The translations under genes were made by a program, and so were the position numbers. Positions 19,610 to 28,724 of a stretch of 32,686 nucleotides of DNA are shown here, piece after piece (within the stretch, counting starts at the first letter, position 1; the number at the start of each line of letters is the position of its first letter). This stretch comes from Chara braunii (lineage: Eukaryota; Streptophyta; Charophyceae; Charales; Characeae). Location of the stretch: positions 230,784-263,469 of the forward strand of contig BFEA01000730.1 of the NCBI GenBank assembly GCA_003427395.1, written 5' to 3'. Under the pieces are notes generated by a model, which worked only from the letters and a program-made list of their open reading frames with translations, made no database searches and had not been told where the DNA came from.

Positions 19610-20105
19610 TTGTGCTTTCCATCACATAGTAGTTGATGACATTTCGTTTCAAAGTTGGTTTCATACATGAGCCAACAACATGTGTTTGAGACTCACATGC
19701 ATGACTCAACTCTCACCTTATCACATTCCGTTTCAAACTTGGTTGCATATATGAGCCATGAACATGTGTTTGAGCAAGTCTCACTCACATGCATGGCTCA
19801 ACTCTCACATGATGACATTGTGTTTCAAACTTGGGTGCATTCATGAGCCATGAGCATGTGTTTGAGCAAGTCTCACTCACATGCATGACCCTACTCTCAC
19901 ATGATGACATTTTGTTTCGCATTTGGTTGCATTCATGAGGCATGAGCATGTGTTCGAGCTAGTCTCACTCACACGCATGACAAAACTCTCACATGATGAC
20001 ATTCCGTTTCAAACTTGGTTGCATTCATAAGTCATGGGCATGTGTTTGAGCAAGTCTCACTCACATGCCTGGCCCAACTCTCACATGATGGCATTTCGAT
20101 TCATA
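19610..20105 (+). repeat. 92-bp satellite array, second type (about five copies)
   Basis: The unit is about ATTCCGTTTCAAACTTGGTT, GCATTCATGAGCCATGAACA, TGTGTTTGAGCAAGTCTCAC, TCACATGCATGACTCAACTC, TCACATGATGAC. Anchors at 19641, 19725, 19817, 19909, 20001 and 20093 give periods 84, 92, 92, 92, 92. The first copy carries an 8-bp deletion. Confidence 0.93.
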
Positions 20106-21290
20106 CTTGGTTGATTTTTTCTCTATGTGCATGTGCCTTTCACTAGTTCAAGATTCACATTGTCAAGTTCATGTGTGTTGTAATGTTCCGATTCATACTT
20201 GGTTGATCTTTCATCCATGTGCATGTGCTTTTCACTAGTTCAATCTTCACATTGTCAAGTTCATGAGAGCTATAGTGTTCCGATTCATCATTTGGTTGCT
20301 CTTTCCTCCACGTGCATGTGTTTCACTAGATCAATCCTCACATTGTGAAGTCCATGTGTGTTATTGTGTTCGTGTTCATACTTAGTTGATCTTTGCTCTA
20401 TGTGCATATGCCTTTCACTTTACATTATCAAAACTCATGTGTGTTGTAATGTTCCCGTTCATACTTAGTTGATCTTTCCTCCATGTACATGTGATTTTCA
20501 CTAGATCAATCTTTACACTGTCAAGTTCATGTGAGTTGTAATGTTCCGAGTCATCACTTGGTTGTTGTTTTCTCCATGTGCGTGGGTTTTTCAATAGTTC
20601 AGTCTTCACATTGTCAAGTTCATGTGTGTTGTAGTGTTCCGGTTCATACTTAGTTGATCTTTCCACCATATGCATATGTTTTTCACTAGTTCAAGCTTCA
20701 CATTGTCAAGTTCATGTATGTTGTAATGTTCCGTTTCATACTTAGTTTATTTTTCCTCCATGTAAATGTGTTTTTCACTAGTTCAATTCTCACATTGTCA
20801 AGTTCATGTGAGTGTAATGTCGCAGTTCATACTTAGTTGATCTATCCTCCATGTACATGTGTTTTTCACTAGTTCAATCCTCACATTGTCAAGTTCATGT
20901 GAGTTGTAGTGTTTCGATTCATCAGTTGGTTACTCTTTCCTCCATGCGCATGTGTTTCACTAGTTTAAGCTTCACATTGTCAAGTTCATGTGTGTTGTAG
21001 TGTTTCGGTTCATACTTAGTTGATCTTTCCTCCATTTGCATGTGCTTTTCACTAGTTCAACCTTCACATTGTCAAGTTCATGTGTGTTGTAATATTTCGA
21101 TTCATGCTTGTTTGCTCCTTACTCCATGTGCATATGCTTTTCACTAGTTCAATCTTCACATTGTCAAGTTTGTATGTGTTGTAGTGTTTCGGTTCATACT
21201 TAGTTGATCTTTCCCTCATTTGCATGTGCTTTTCACTAGTTCAATCTTCACATTGTCAAGTTCATGTGTGTTGTAGTTTTCTGATTTAAC
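20095..21290 (+). repeat. About 92-bp satellite array, third type (about 13 copies)
   Basis: The unit is about TTCCGATTCATACTTGGTTG, ATCTTTCCTCCATGTGCATG, TGCTTTTCACTAGTTCAATC, TTCACATTGTCAAGTTCATG, TGTGTTGTAATG. It is contiguous with the second type and shares its TTCCG-TTCA-ACTTGGTTG start. Confidence 0.93.
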
Positions 21291-21305
21291 ACTCCGTAGC
21301 TCTTT

Positions 21306-21375
21306 CACTATGGGATGGGTGACCGGCATGTGGTTGCCCCCACTATGGGATGGGTGACCGACATTTGGCTGCTAC
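21306..21375 (+). repeat. 35-bp direct duplication
   Basis: CACTATGGGATGGGTGACCG, then RCATKTGGYTGC, occurs at 21306 and again at 21341. It lies between the satellite and the right LTR copy. Confidence 0.85.
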
Positions 21376-21414
21376 TACGGTGTGATGATTTTGATTAGGA
21401 CGAGAAGTCTTTTT

Positions 21415-21420
21415 TTTCTC

Positions 21421-21494
<74 letters not shown>
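21415..21494 (+). repeat. (CT)n microsatellite
   Basis: A long near-perfect CT run with one GT interruption near 21428. It lies at the left edge of the right LTR copy and could be inside the LTR, since the left copy is truncated by the window before this point. The RE-dipeptide ORF on the minus strand comes from it. Confidence 0.97.
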
Positions 21495-21496
<2 letters not shown>

Positions 21497-21525
21497 CCAC
21501 TCCTCTCTCTCTCCCTCTTTGCCTT

Positions 21526-22616
21526 GCCCCTTCTCTTCCTTCCCCTCACTTGGCATATGACTAACCCTTCTCCCCTCACTTGTGACATTGCCAGGGTGGG
21601 AACGGTAAAAGAAATCAGACCTCGCTTGGTGGAGAAAGAGGACAAGGGAAGGTTACCCACCAAAAAGGCAAAGGAAAGGATGTTTGAAAAAGTGGAAAAA
21701 GGCGAAATCCGAGAGAAAGTATAAGTTGAAGCAAGGTCAGTTTGACTCAACCATTTCTCTGACTGCATGACTACGAAAAGAGAATGGGCTGATTGAGCAC
21801 AAAAAAAGGCCGAAGAGAAAGGAAAGTTAGGCATGTGGGAAGGGCTATGTGTTGAACCCCAATGGGAGAATTGTATGGATCTTTGCTTTGCGTGGGACTG
21901 TGCAGGTAAGTGAAGGCGAGGGATGCCTTGAGCAGGATAGGGCCAGGAGGAACCGGGCGGCAAAAGGAAAAGGGAAGAGGGGCAAAGGGGCTACGGGACC
22001 CTTAGCATAAAGCCAATCCATGAAAATAACCTTTGCGTTTGAGACTTGGAGTGTAAATGAGAGAATGAAGTGCAATCTTGCCAAGGGAAATGTGAAGTTG
22101 TGTGTGCATGCATGTAAAGGTCGCGAAAAGACTAAGGGGTCTGCGTCAAGGATGATGGATGAGATGCATGAGACTCGAAGGGTGCGTAAAAGTGAGGGGG
22201 AGGATGGCATCGTCGCACCCCGATGACGCTGTAGAATTGCAATGCTTAGGGAAATGGTGTGCGGCCTAAGGATGACGCTTAGCCTGCGCACAAGAGAAGA
22301 AAACTTTCAAAGAACCCCTAGACTGCCTGCGTAGTGGAGGGAGCAATTGCTTGAGAACACAACCACGAATCAAAAAAAAAATCAGCATTGCCGAATGACC
22401 AGCGAGACTACCACCCGACGTGAGGGTTGAGCTAAATCCCCAATGTCAAAGCTCCCCCCCGCGATGACCCACCCCCATCCATCTCAAAGCATTAGGTGGG
22501 GGTGACCCTGGGACGAATGACCCGCGCCCTGAGCATGAGTGTGGGCGGGCAGAGCCAACTGGGACCCGCAGTGGGGTCGACTAAGGCTCAAAAGTCTACC
22601 GGGCTTCGGCCCTACA
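21526..22616 (+). mobile_element. Right long direct repeat, probable 3' LTR of the giant retroelement
   Basis: Second copy of 1-1327 in the same orientation, ending CGGCCCTACA like the left one; the flanking sequences then differ. It has a single 96-bp unit and no adapter, so it is the more reliable copy. Its 5' limit may lie further left (a TGTGATGATT at about 21381 is one candidate start). A clear purine tract just upstream on the + strand was not found, which weakens the LTR reading. End-to-end distance between copies is 21.3 kb. Confidence 0.7.
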
Positions 22617-23386
22617 CCGGCAAACGGCCGGTTGAGCGACCCCGGTCCAACTGGAGCCGGACCAGCCCCCGGGGGGTGAACCGGGAAACCGGTTTTAAAA
22701 AAAAAGTGTCCAAATATTTTTTTTTTTTAAGGGGGGGGCAGATTCCGACTGCGCTCTTCAAGAGCTGTCCAAATCCGCAATAGAATTTTCAAGGTACAAT
22801 ATTTTTCAGGGGGCTTACAGAGGGGGGCAGGGGGTTACTATTGACATATTCAGGCAACTATGACTTGCTCGGGGAGGGTTCAAGTAAGCAAGTTCACTTG
22901 TCCGATCCCCCCATGACTGGAGCACTTCATGGAGTATGTCACTTAATATTGATACCCCACGAGCTGAACCAGATGTGATGAAAGGAGGTCTTTGCCCGAA
23001 ATTATAGCTCTTCCAGGTTATATTTCGACAGCAGAAAAATTATTGTTCCAACTTTCAGCTCGTGGAGGCAGAGGGTTTTTTGTTTGTTGGTTTCTACATA
23101 AGGTGAGTTGTTAGTCCGAAAGTATCTTGCCTGGCAATTTGTCTAGATACATGTAGTGGAGCAAGGTCCATTCGACATAGATAGAGGAAGAATATAGCTT
23201 AGGTTCATTCTTGGGATTGCACCTCAAACGACTTTTAAATCACGATTCCAAAATCCGAACCCATAACTTTTTCGACAGATGGTTGGGACGTCGCATAAGG
23301 ATATAATCTCAGCAGAGTCACATCAAAAGCATAGTATGCCCCGCGTGGCTGAGGGTGAAAAAGCATCAGATGTTGCCAATGGTAAC

Positions 23387-23401
23387 TGGTCCATTGGACC
23401 A
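23387..23401. repeat. 15-nt near-perfect palindrome
   Basis: TGGTCCA-T-TGGACCA; the arms are perfectly complementary around one central base. Confidence 0.85.
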
Positions 23402-23466
23402 CAAGATGACAAATTGGAGAAGGGGCCTACCCGGCCCACATCTTAAGAAAAATGTGTGGCTGTTCT

Positions 23467-23496
23467 CCGCTGCTGATCTGCACAGATCAGCGGCGG
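23467..23496. repeat. 14-bp inverted repeat with 2-nt spacer
   Basis: The left arm CCGCTGCTGATCTG and right arm CAGATCAGCGGCGG pair with a single G-T position around CA. A related GTCGCTGATCTGCGAC follows at about 23547-23562. Confidence 0.88.
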
Positions 23497-23694
23497 ATAT
23501 CCTCTACCCGTTTTTCTTAAGAAACGGGGTCCTCACCGATCTTTGTCGCTGATCTGCGACGATCGGCAACCAAGATTGGCCACTTTCTGGACTTGAAAAA
23601 TTCGAGCCTACAAGACCCGGTTTTGAAATTGCGAGGAAGGGCCCGCCCCCACGAGGCCTCGGGAACACGTACGCGCCGGCACAAAAGAAATTCA

Positions 23695-23720
23695 GCCCCC
23701 AGCGAAAATGCGCTGGGGGC
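23695..23720. repeat. 10-bp perfect hairpin with 6-nt loop
   Basis: GCCCCCAGCG (23695-23704), loop AAAATG, CGCTGGGGGC (23711-23720). Confidence 0.88.
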
Positions 23721-23748
23721 AATCGGGGGCAACCGGGGACCAGCCCTT

Positions 23749-23812
23749 ATATGTATATATATTTTTTATATACACACATATATATATATATACAGAGAGA
23801 GAGAGAGAGAGT
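23749..23812 (+). repeat. (TA)n/(GA)n compound microsatellite
   Basis: An AT-rich run with a T6 interruption passes directly into (GA)9. Confidence 0.95.
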
Positions 23813-24199
23813 TGTGACAAACGAGGGGTTGTGACAAACTGTTTCGTTGGAGTTTCACCGACTCATCAGAACTCAGGAGTCAGGAGGGTGAACCCTCAAT
23901 CGGTCTGCAGAAATCCCCTAACTGATTACACTGTAAGTGATAATCCACCTTAACCCCGATTGTGGTTAAGCATCAACGACTGCCCGCAGTGCCCAACAAC
24001 TGTTACCCTGAGGTAGTGGGGACCAGTGGACCACCAACCACTGCCCTAAAGGTACCTATGACAAAATCAAAGCAGACTATCTTTTTTTTTTTTTTTTCGT
24101 CTCTTAATAACGCGGCCCATTGCCCAGGCGATATTACATGGAACAATTCTCAACAGCTCCCGGGAGAGGGCCACCCCCCAACGGGCAAGAAGTTCCCAC

Positions 24200-24831
24200 A
24201 AGGGCCAAAAGGCCCAAAAGGCCCAAAACTTCCACAACCACGAGTCCACAACAGTGACGACAGCCCGCTCCCAGCAATTGGCGCACTAGTCACCCCAACA
24301 ACCGGTCGCGGCCCCGTCCACCATCCCCCCAGGGCGTCAGTGCCCTCAGGGCCCCCCACCCCCCATGCCCCCCGGCACCCGCAATCATGCCCCGTCACCT
24401 GAGTGACCTCACCCACGCAGTGGCACGCACCCCACCCCGTCACCCAGGCACCACACCCGACACCCCTATCTTGGCCCCGCATCCCAAAACTTCCATAACC
24501 ACGAATCGACGACAGTGACGACAGCCCGCTCCCAGCAGCTGGCGCACCAGTCACCCCAACAGCCGGCCGCGGCCTCGTCCACCATCCCCCAGGGCGCCAA
24601 GTGCCCCCAGCCCCGCCAACCCCCNCNCCCCCCGGCACCCGCAATCACGCCCCGTCACCTGAGTGACCTCGCCCACGTAGTGGCACGCACCCCACCCGTT
24701 CACCCAGGCAGTGGCAGGCACCGCACCCGACACCCCGGTCCTGGCCCCGCATCCCACCGTGTGACCTCGCCAACGCACCCCGCTTCGCCACCCTGGCACC
24801 GCACTCCGCAACCCGCCCCCAACCCCGACAC
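24200..24831 (+). repeat. 261-bp C-rich satellite, at least two copies, running into the gap
   Basis: AAAACTTCCACAACCACGAG at 24225 recurs as AAAACTTCCATAACCACGAA at 24486, giving a 261-base period. The rest of the unit is also shared (GACAGTGACGACAGCCCGCT, GGCACCCGCAATCA, CCCCGTCACCTGAGTGACCT). Two single Ns (24625 and 24627) mark a poorly resolved C run. The proline- and glycine-rich ORFs here come from repeat composition. Confidence 0.85.
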
Positions 24832-25186
24832 NNNNNNNNNNNNNNNNNNNNNNNNNNNNNNNNNNNNNNNNNNNNNNNNNNNNNNNNNNNNNNNNNNNNN
24901 NNNNNNNNNNNNNNNNNNNNNNNNNNNNNNNNNNNNNNNNNNNNNNNNNNNNNNNNNNNNNNNNNNNNNNNNNNNNNNNNNNNNNNNNNNNNNNNNNNNN
25001 NNNNNNNNNNNNNNNNNNNNNNNNNNNNNNNNNNNNNNNNNNNNNNNNNNNNNNNNNNNNNNNNNNNNNNNNNNNNNNNNNNNNNNNNNNNNNNNNNNNN
25101 NNNNNNNNNNNNNNNNNNNNNNNNNNNNNNNNNNNNNNNNNNNNNNNNNNNNNNNNNNNNNNNNNNNNNNNNNNNNNNNNNNNNNN
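24832..25186. other. 355-N assembly gap
   Basis: The run of Ns lies at the end of the C-rich satellite. ORFs reported across it (24515-25372 and minus-strand equivalents) have no meaning. Confidence 0.99.
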
Positions 25187-25562
25187 CCCCCGGCCCCTAC
25201 AACCCCGCTGCCCCTCATCCCACCCCTGCCACCACACCACCGGCTCCGCACCCCCGACACCGTGGCCCGCCAGCCCATCCCCACTCCCGCGCTGGGGCAA
25301 CCCCGCACCCGCCAAGGGGGGTCCGCGCCCCTGGGGGGGACCCCATGTCTAGGCATTTTTAGCACAACATAAAAGATGCCAGAGGCTACACGCCGGCAGT
25401 GCGTACCCCCCAATTTTTTTTTTTAATTATTATTATTATTATGTTTTTTTTTTTTCTTTTCCGTACTGGGGCTGGGGTCCCGGGTGCCGACCCCCGGAAC
25501 CCCGGAGCCCCGGCGGGGTCCCGGGGCCGGGGGTCGACAACCCTGGTTCCAATGACAGGGCT
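25187..25562. other. GC-rich and simple-sequence tail; no gene recognised
   Basis: C-rich sequence resembling the satellite, then T-runs and (ATT)n at 25414-25455, then a CCGG-rich stretch that abuts the gypsy relic. Confidence 0.6.
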
Positions 25563-25976
25563 TCAAATTGGATCATCAACGTAACCCTTACGGATTTGAT
25601 GTTTCAAAAAAGTCATTCCCAATATTAAGATAAGAGACAATAGCTCCAAAGAAATCAGATTGTCTGGAAAGGCATCTGCAACAACGTTAGACTTTCCTTT
25701 AATGATTTTTAATTCAAAGTCGAACGTATCAATGACTGCAAAGCATCTACCTAACTTGTTGGAGAGTCGGGGTTGAGTTTTTATCCACTTCAGGGTAGAG
25801 TGGTTTGAGTACACAATGAAGTGTCCATCGAGCAAGTAGTTTTTCCACGTGTCCATTGCTGCAACTAAAGCATACAATTCCCTCTCGTATATGGAGTTTA
25901 ACCACTTTATCTGACAGAAGGCGCTTGGACATAAACTCAATGAGTCTATATCATTGTCGTCATCTAGTTGTAGCAC
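25563..25976 (-). pseudogene. Ty3/gypsy RNase H domain relic
   Basis: The 137-residue frame shows the RNase H pattern that follows RT in gypsy elements: YERELYALVAAMDTWKNYLL (catalytic Glu in the ERELYA helix), HFIVYSNHSTLKW, then FDFELKIIKGKSNVVADAF. In active enzymes the second motif reads T-D-H; here it is S-N-H, so a catalytic Asp is replaced by Asn. The third motif keeps VVADA. The domain removes genomic RNA after first-strand synthesis. The tail runs into unrelated residues near 25600. It should be inactive. Confidence 0.87.
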
Positions 25977-26129
25977 CGCCCCAATTCCTTACTAACTAGC
26001 ATAAGTAGTGACAATGAAAGAGAGAGAAGGATCAACAATTTCAAGGCAGGATAGTAAGTTAAAACTTGTTTTAACTTTCAAAATGTAGACTCACAATCTT
26101 TGTCCCATAACCAAGATTGCTATTTCTTT

Positions 26130-26815
26130 AGAAGTATTCTCATAGGCGCAACTATCGTTGAAAAATTCCTTACGAACGTCCTATAGTAACTAGCAAGTCC
26201 TATAAAAGATCTGAGTTCAGTGACAGTATTGGGTTTGGGCTCATCCAAAATTGTTGTTATATTCTTCTCTTCAGGCCTTAATCCTTCTTCGTTTACTATA
26301 TGTCCAAGTATAGTACCTCAGATTTACCAAACTCGGATTTCTTAGGATCCAGTTTGTAGTTGTCTCGTCGGAACTTCTGTAGAACCGTTCACAAATGTTT
26401 CTCGTGATCCTCTAGTGTTTCACTATACACAAGGATATCATCGAGATGTACAACTACGAACTGATCCAACCATTGACGAAACAGTTCATTCATAAACCTT
26501 TGAAAAGTAGCAGGTGCATTAGTCAATCCGAAAGGCATAACCATGAACTCGTAGTGACCATACCTGGTTCGGAAGGTTGTCTTGTGTTGATCTTCAATGC
26601 CACCTTGATCTGGTGGTATTATAACTTCATATCAATCTTTGTGGAATACTTACATCCCTGCCAGTGATCCAACAAGTTATCAATGCGAAAAATAGGTTCA
26701 ATGACAACCCTCGATAAGCAATACAAAGTGTAAGTTCTCCTTCCTTTTTCGGCACGAACAAGACAGGAGCACTGTAGGAAGAGAAACTTGGTCGAATCCA
26801 TCCTTTCATTGTAAG
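26130..26815 (-). pseudogene. Ty3/gypsy reverse transcriptase relic, frameshifted
   Basis: Pieces in different frames give the RT order: KGWIRPSFSSYSAPVLFVPK followed by KEGELTLCIAYRGLS (fingers, from about 26809), [16 protein letters not shown] (about 26650-26690), [18 protein letters not shown] (about 26490-26545), then [12 protein letters not shown] (about 26425-26455), and [15 protein letters not shown] in the connection (about 26155-26200). The catalytic box, normally YxDD with Y or F first, reads HLDD, so the two Asp remain but the aromatic residue is replaced by His. At least two frameshifts and several stops separate the pieces. Confidence 0.88.
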
Positions 26816-27377
26816 TTTTTGCAGTTGTTTCTTTAATTCTTCCAGTTCCCTATGAGAGATTCGATAGATGGGTCCCTTGGGAATCTTACTTTTGGGAATG
26901 ATCTTGATAGTGTGCTTGACATCACATTCAGTTATCCCCCTGCAAGTCCTTAAATTCAGTTAGGAGTTTTTACAGAAGGAGGATAGGACGAAGAACACTG
27001 ACCGACTCACTTTACGAGTACCATCATTACGTCTGATGCCAACTTCTTTTTCGTGACCATACTCCGAAAAGCAAGAAGACTCATACAATAGAAAAAAGTG
27101 ATGAGTCATAACCAAACTTATGAAACAGTTTAACTGGTTTCATGTTAGAATTTTCATCTTTCAGGTTGACAATCTTTTCCTTGAATTTGATTTATGGGTC
27201 AGCCTCCTCGTGCCAATCCATTCTCAAAATTAAGTCAAAGGATAAGTTACTCTCTACGAGGAAGGTTACTTCATGCAATATTTATTTTCCTTCCTTCGTT
27301 CGAAAATAACACTCAACACAACTAACATATTGAGAGACAGTAATCGTGTTTTTATCTACAGGCATAGACGTGATAGG

Positions 27378-27530
27378 TCACAGTAGGTCCTGCACACGCA
27401 TTCCGATATGCAACTTCTTAATTGCCTTTTCTGAAATGTAGGACCGTGTGAACCTAGGATCTAACAAAGCACCCACTAGTGTACATGCAATCTCAATGTC
27501 AGCAATCATCAATTCACCCTTAGACTTTGT
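27378..27530 (-). pseudogene. Retropepsin-like protease relic
   Basis: The end of a minus-strand frame reads TLVGALLDPRFTRSYISEKA, which has the layout of the gypsy protease active-site region (ALLDSGATHSFIS type). The Asp is present but the following Ser/Thr-Gly is Pro-Arg, so the catalytic loop is destroyed. It lies between the zinc knuckle and RT, the expected place. Confidence 0.75.
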
Positions 27531-27769
27531 TTTCTTAGTCCATGAACTTCTCAAAGCAATCAGTTCATTTCGAAGTTCGCCAAGGATTTCGCTCAGAGAG
27601 ACACAACACAAAACAATGTCAGAGTGTTCTGAGCGATGGACCGAAAAAAAGTCTTCTGCCATGCGAGTCGAGGGGTTGAAAGGGGTTATAGGCACCTTAC
27701 CTTCAACTGAACCCTCTAACTCAGTAGGAGCAGACGTTACTCCTACTGGCCGCTCCTTTTTGGGTTACG

Positions 27770-27825
27770 AATGAGAGGGCACCATGCAACAATGTGCCCT
27801 GCAGTGCCACACTTGAAACACTACC
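27770..27825 (-). pseudogene. Gag CCHC zinc knuckle of the gypsy relic
   Basis: The minus strand encodes CFKCGTAGHIVAWC, a perfect CX2CX4HX4C nucleocapsid knuckle, directly after an in-frame TAG. It follows Gag by about 0.5 kb and precedes the protease, as expected. Confidence 0.85.
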
Positions 27826-28109
27826 GATTGTTCATTCGTTCCTGCCATTTTTCCCTTGTCAGATTCATTTTTTCCCAGACTCTTCCAGTTGCAATGCCAG
27901 GATGCTCCGGGAAGGAGCGTGATCTCTTCTTCTTTTTGTATCCACCTGAGGTGGTGCCACCCTTGTTGGACACCATGGCAGTAACGTCACCCTTTGCTCA
28001 CTGCCACCGTTTGCTCCACGCTCGGCCTCGTCGAGGGACCACTTTTCCATTGTGTCGTCATCGAAGACGACGAGGTGTGATTTTGTCGCTTCTGCCGCCA
28101 CAAGATCCG

Positions 28110-28694
28110 CTTACCATTTACATACTCACCAGACGGACCACTTCATACAACGAACGCATAGGTTCCTTTCACCTGTGCGATCATCTGCTTCCTTTGGAAC
28201 GTGAGGTCTCCGAACTGACTATAGTTATACTTACTGGATTTTGCCTCGGCCACTAGCTGTCCACGGATGGGCTCAGGCAATGCACGAGAGTAAATGTATA
28301 GGACCTGATTGTCCTACATGTTCAAACTGGGTACCTGCAGCAAACGATGCACTTCGTGAGACAAGGCTTCCACAGTTGTCCAATGCTTCTTATTAATTTT
28401 TTTGAGCTCGTCAAATGCCTTGTCAGCAGTCGTTTTGTCGAGGAATCTCTCCTTGATTTTCTGGAGAAATTCTCGCAAGGTGATAGTTTTGGCCCACTCA
28501 CCAAAATCCTCAAAGCCAGCAGTGTTTGCCTCAGACAGTACCCACTCCTTGCCGACTTCGCCAAGACAAGAGGTCAAAAACACAATTTGGCTTTCGGCCT
28601 CAACATGAGTAGTGCTAACGTAAGTTTGTATTTCTGCTATCCACAATTGCAAATCTTCCCCTTGCTTACCGTTATACGTGAAATGAACTTTCAT
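28110..28694 (-). pseudogene. Gag capsid-region relic of the gypsy element
   Basis: ATG at 28694 opens a 126-residue frame with the retrotransposon-Gag layout: FTYNGKQGEDLQLWIAEIQT near the start, LGEVGKEWVL in the middle, and LREFLQKIKERF, all positions typical of the capsid-like domain of gypsy Gag. A TAG at 28314-28316 stops it. The same frame continues with DNQVLYIYSRALPEPIRGQL and further Gag-like sequence to a TGA at about 28150. Gag forms the particle in which reverse transcription occurs. The ATG lies 31 bases from the LTR edge, a very short leader. Confidence 0.85.
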
Positions 28695-28724
28695 TTTGAT
28701 TTTCTCTTTTTTCTAAGGGCGCAT

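Larger units (their letters stand above)
22617..24150. other. GC-rich flank with hairpins; no gene recognised
   Basis: It starts with a CCGG-rich stretch (22617-22695) and a 9-T run. No coding domain was found. Inverted repeats at 23387-23401, 23467-23496 and 23695-23720 are listed separately. Confidence 0.4.
25563..28724 (-). mobile_element. Decayed Ty3/gypsy retrotransposon, internal region without integrase
   Basis: On the minus strand, in canonical order, are Gag (28694 down), a CCHC zinc knuckle, protease, RT and RNase H. All are broken by stops and frameshifts. Coding similarity ends at about 25563, where unrelated GC-rich sequence starts, so integrase and the 3' LTR are absent. The 5' LTR begins at 28725 and ends the element on the right. 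The Gag-protease-RT-RNase H order and the protein motifs place it in Ty3/gypsy; the lineage is not resolved. Confidence 0.9.

Noticed and set aside
17695-21290. CRISPR-like array
   Set aside because: Whole 91-92 bp units repeat without unique spacers and there are no cas genes; this is a satellite in a eukaryotic setting.
21343-21963. 206-aa minus-strand ORF with a long Arg-Glu repeat
   Set aside because: The repeat is the (CT)n microsatellite read in translation; the rest is LTR sequence without a domain.
24515-25372. Large Pro- or Gly-rich ORFs on both strands
   Set aside because: They run through 355 Ns and a C-rich satellite; opposed ORFs are both products of composition.
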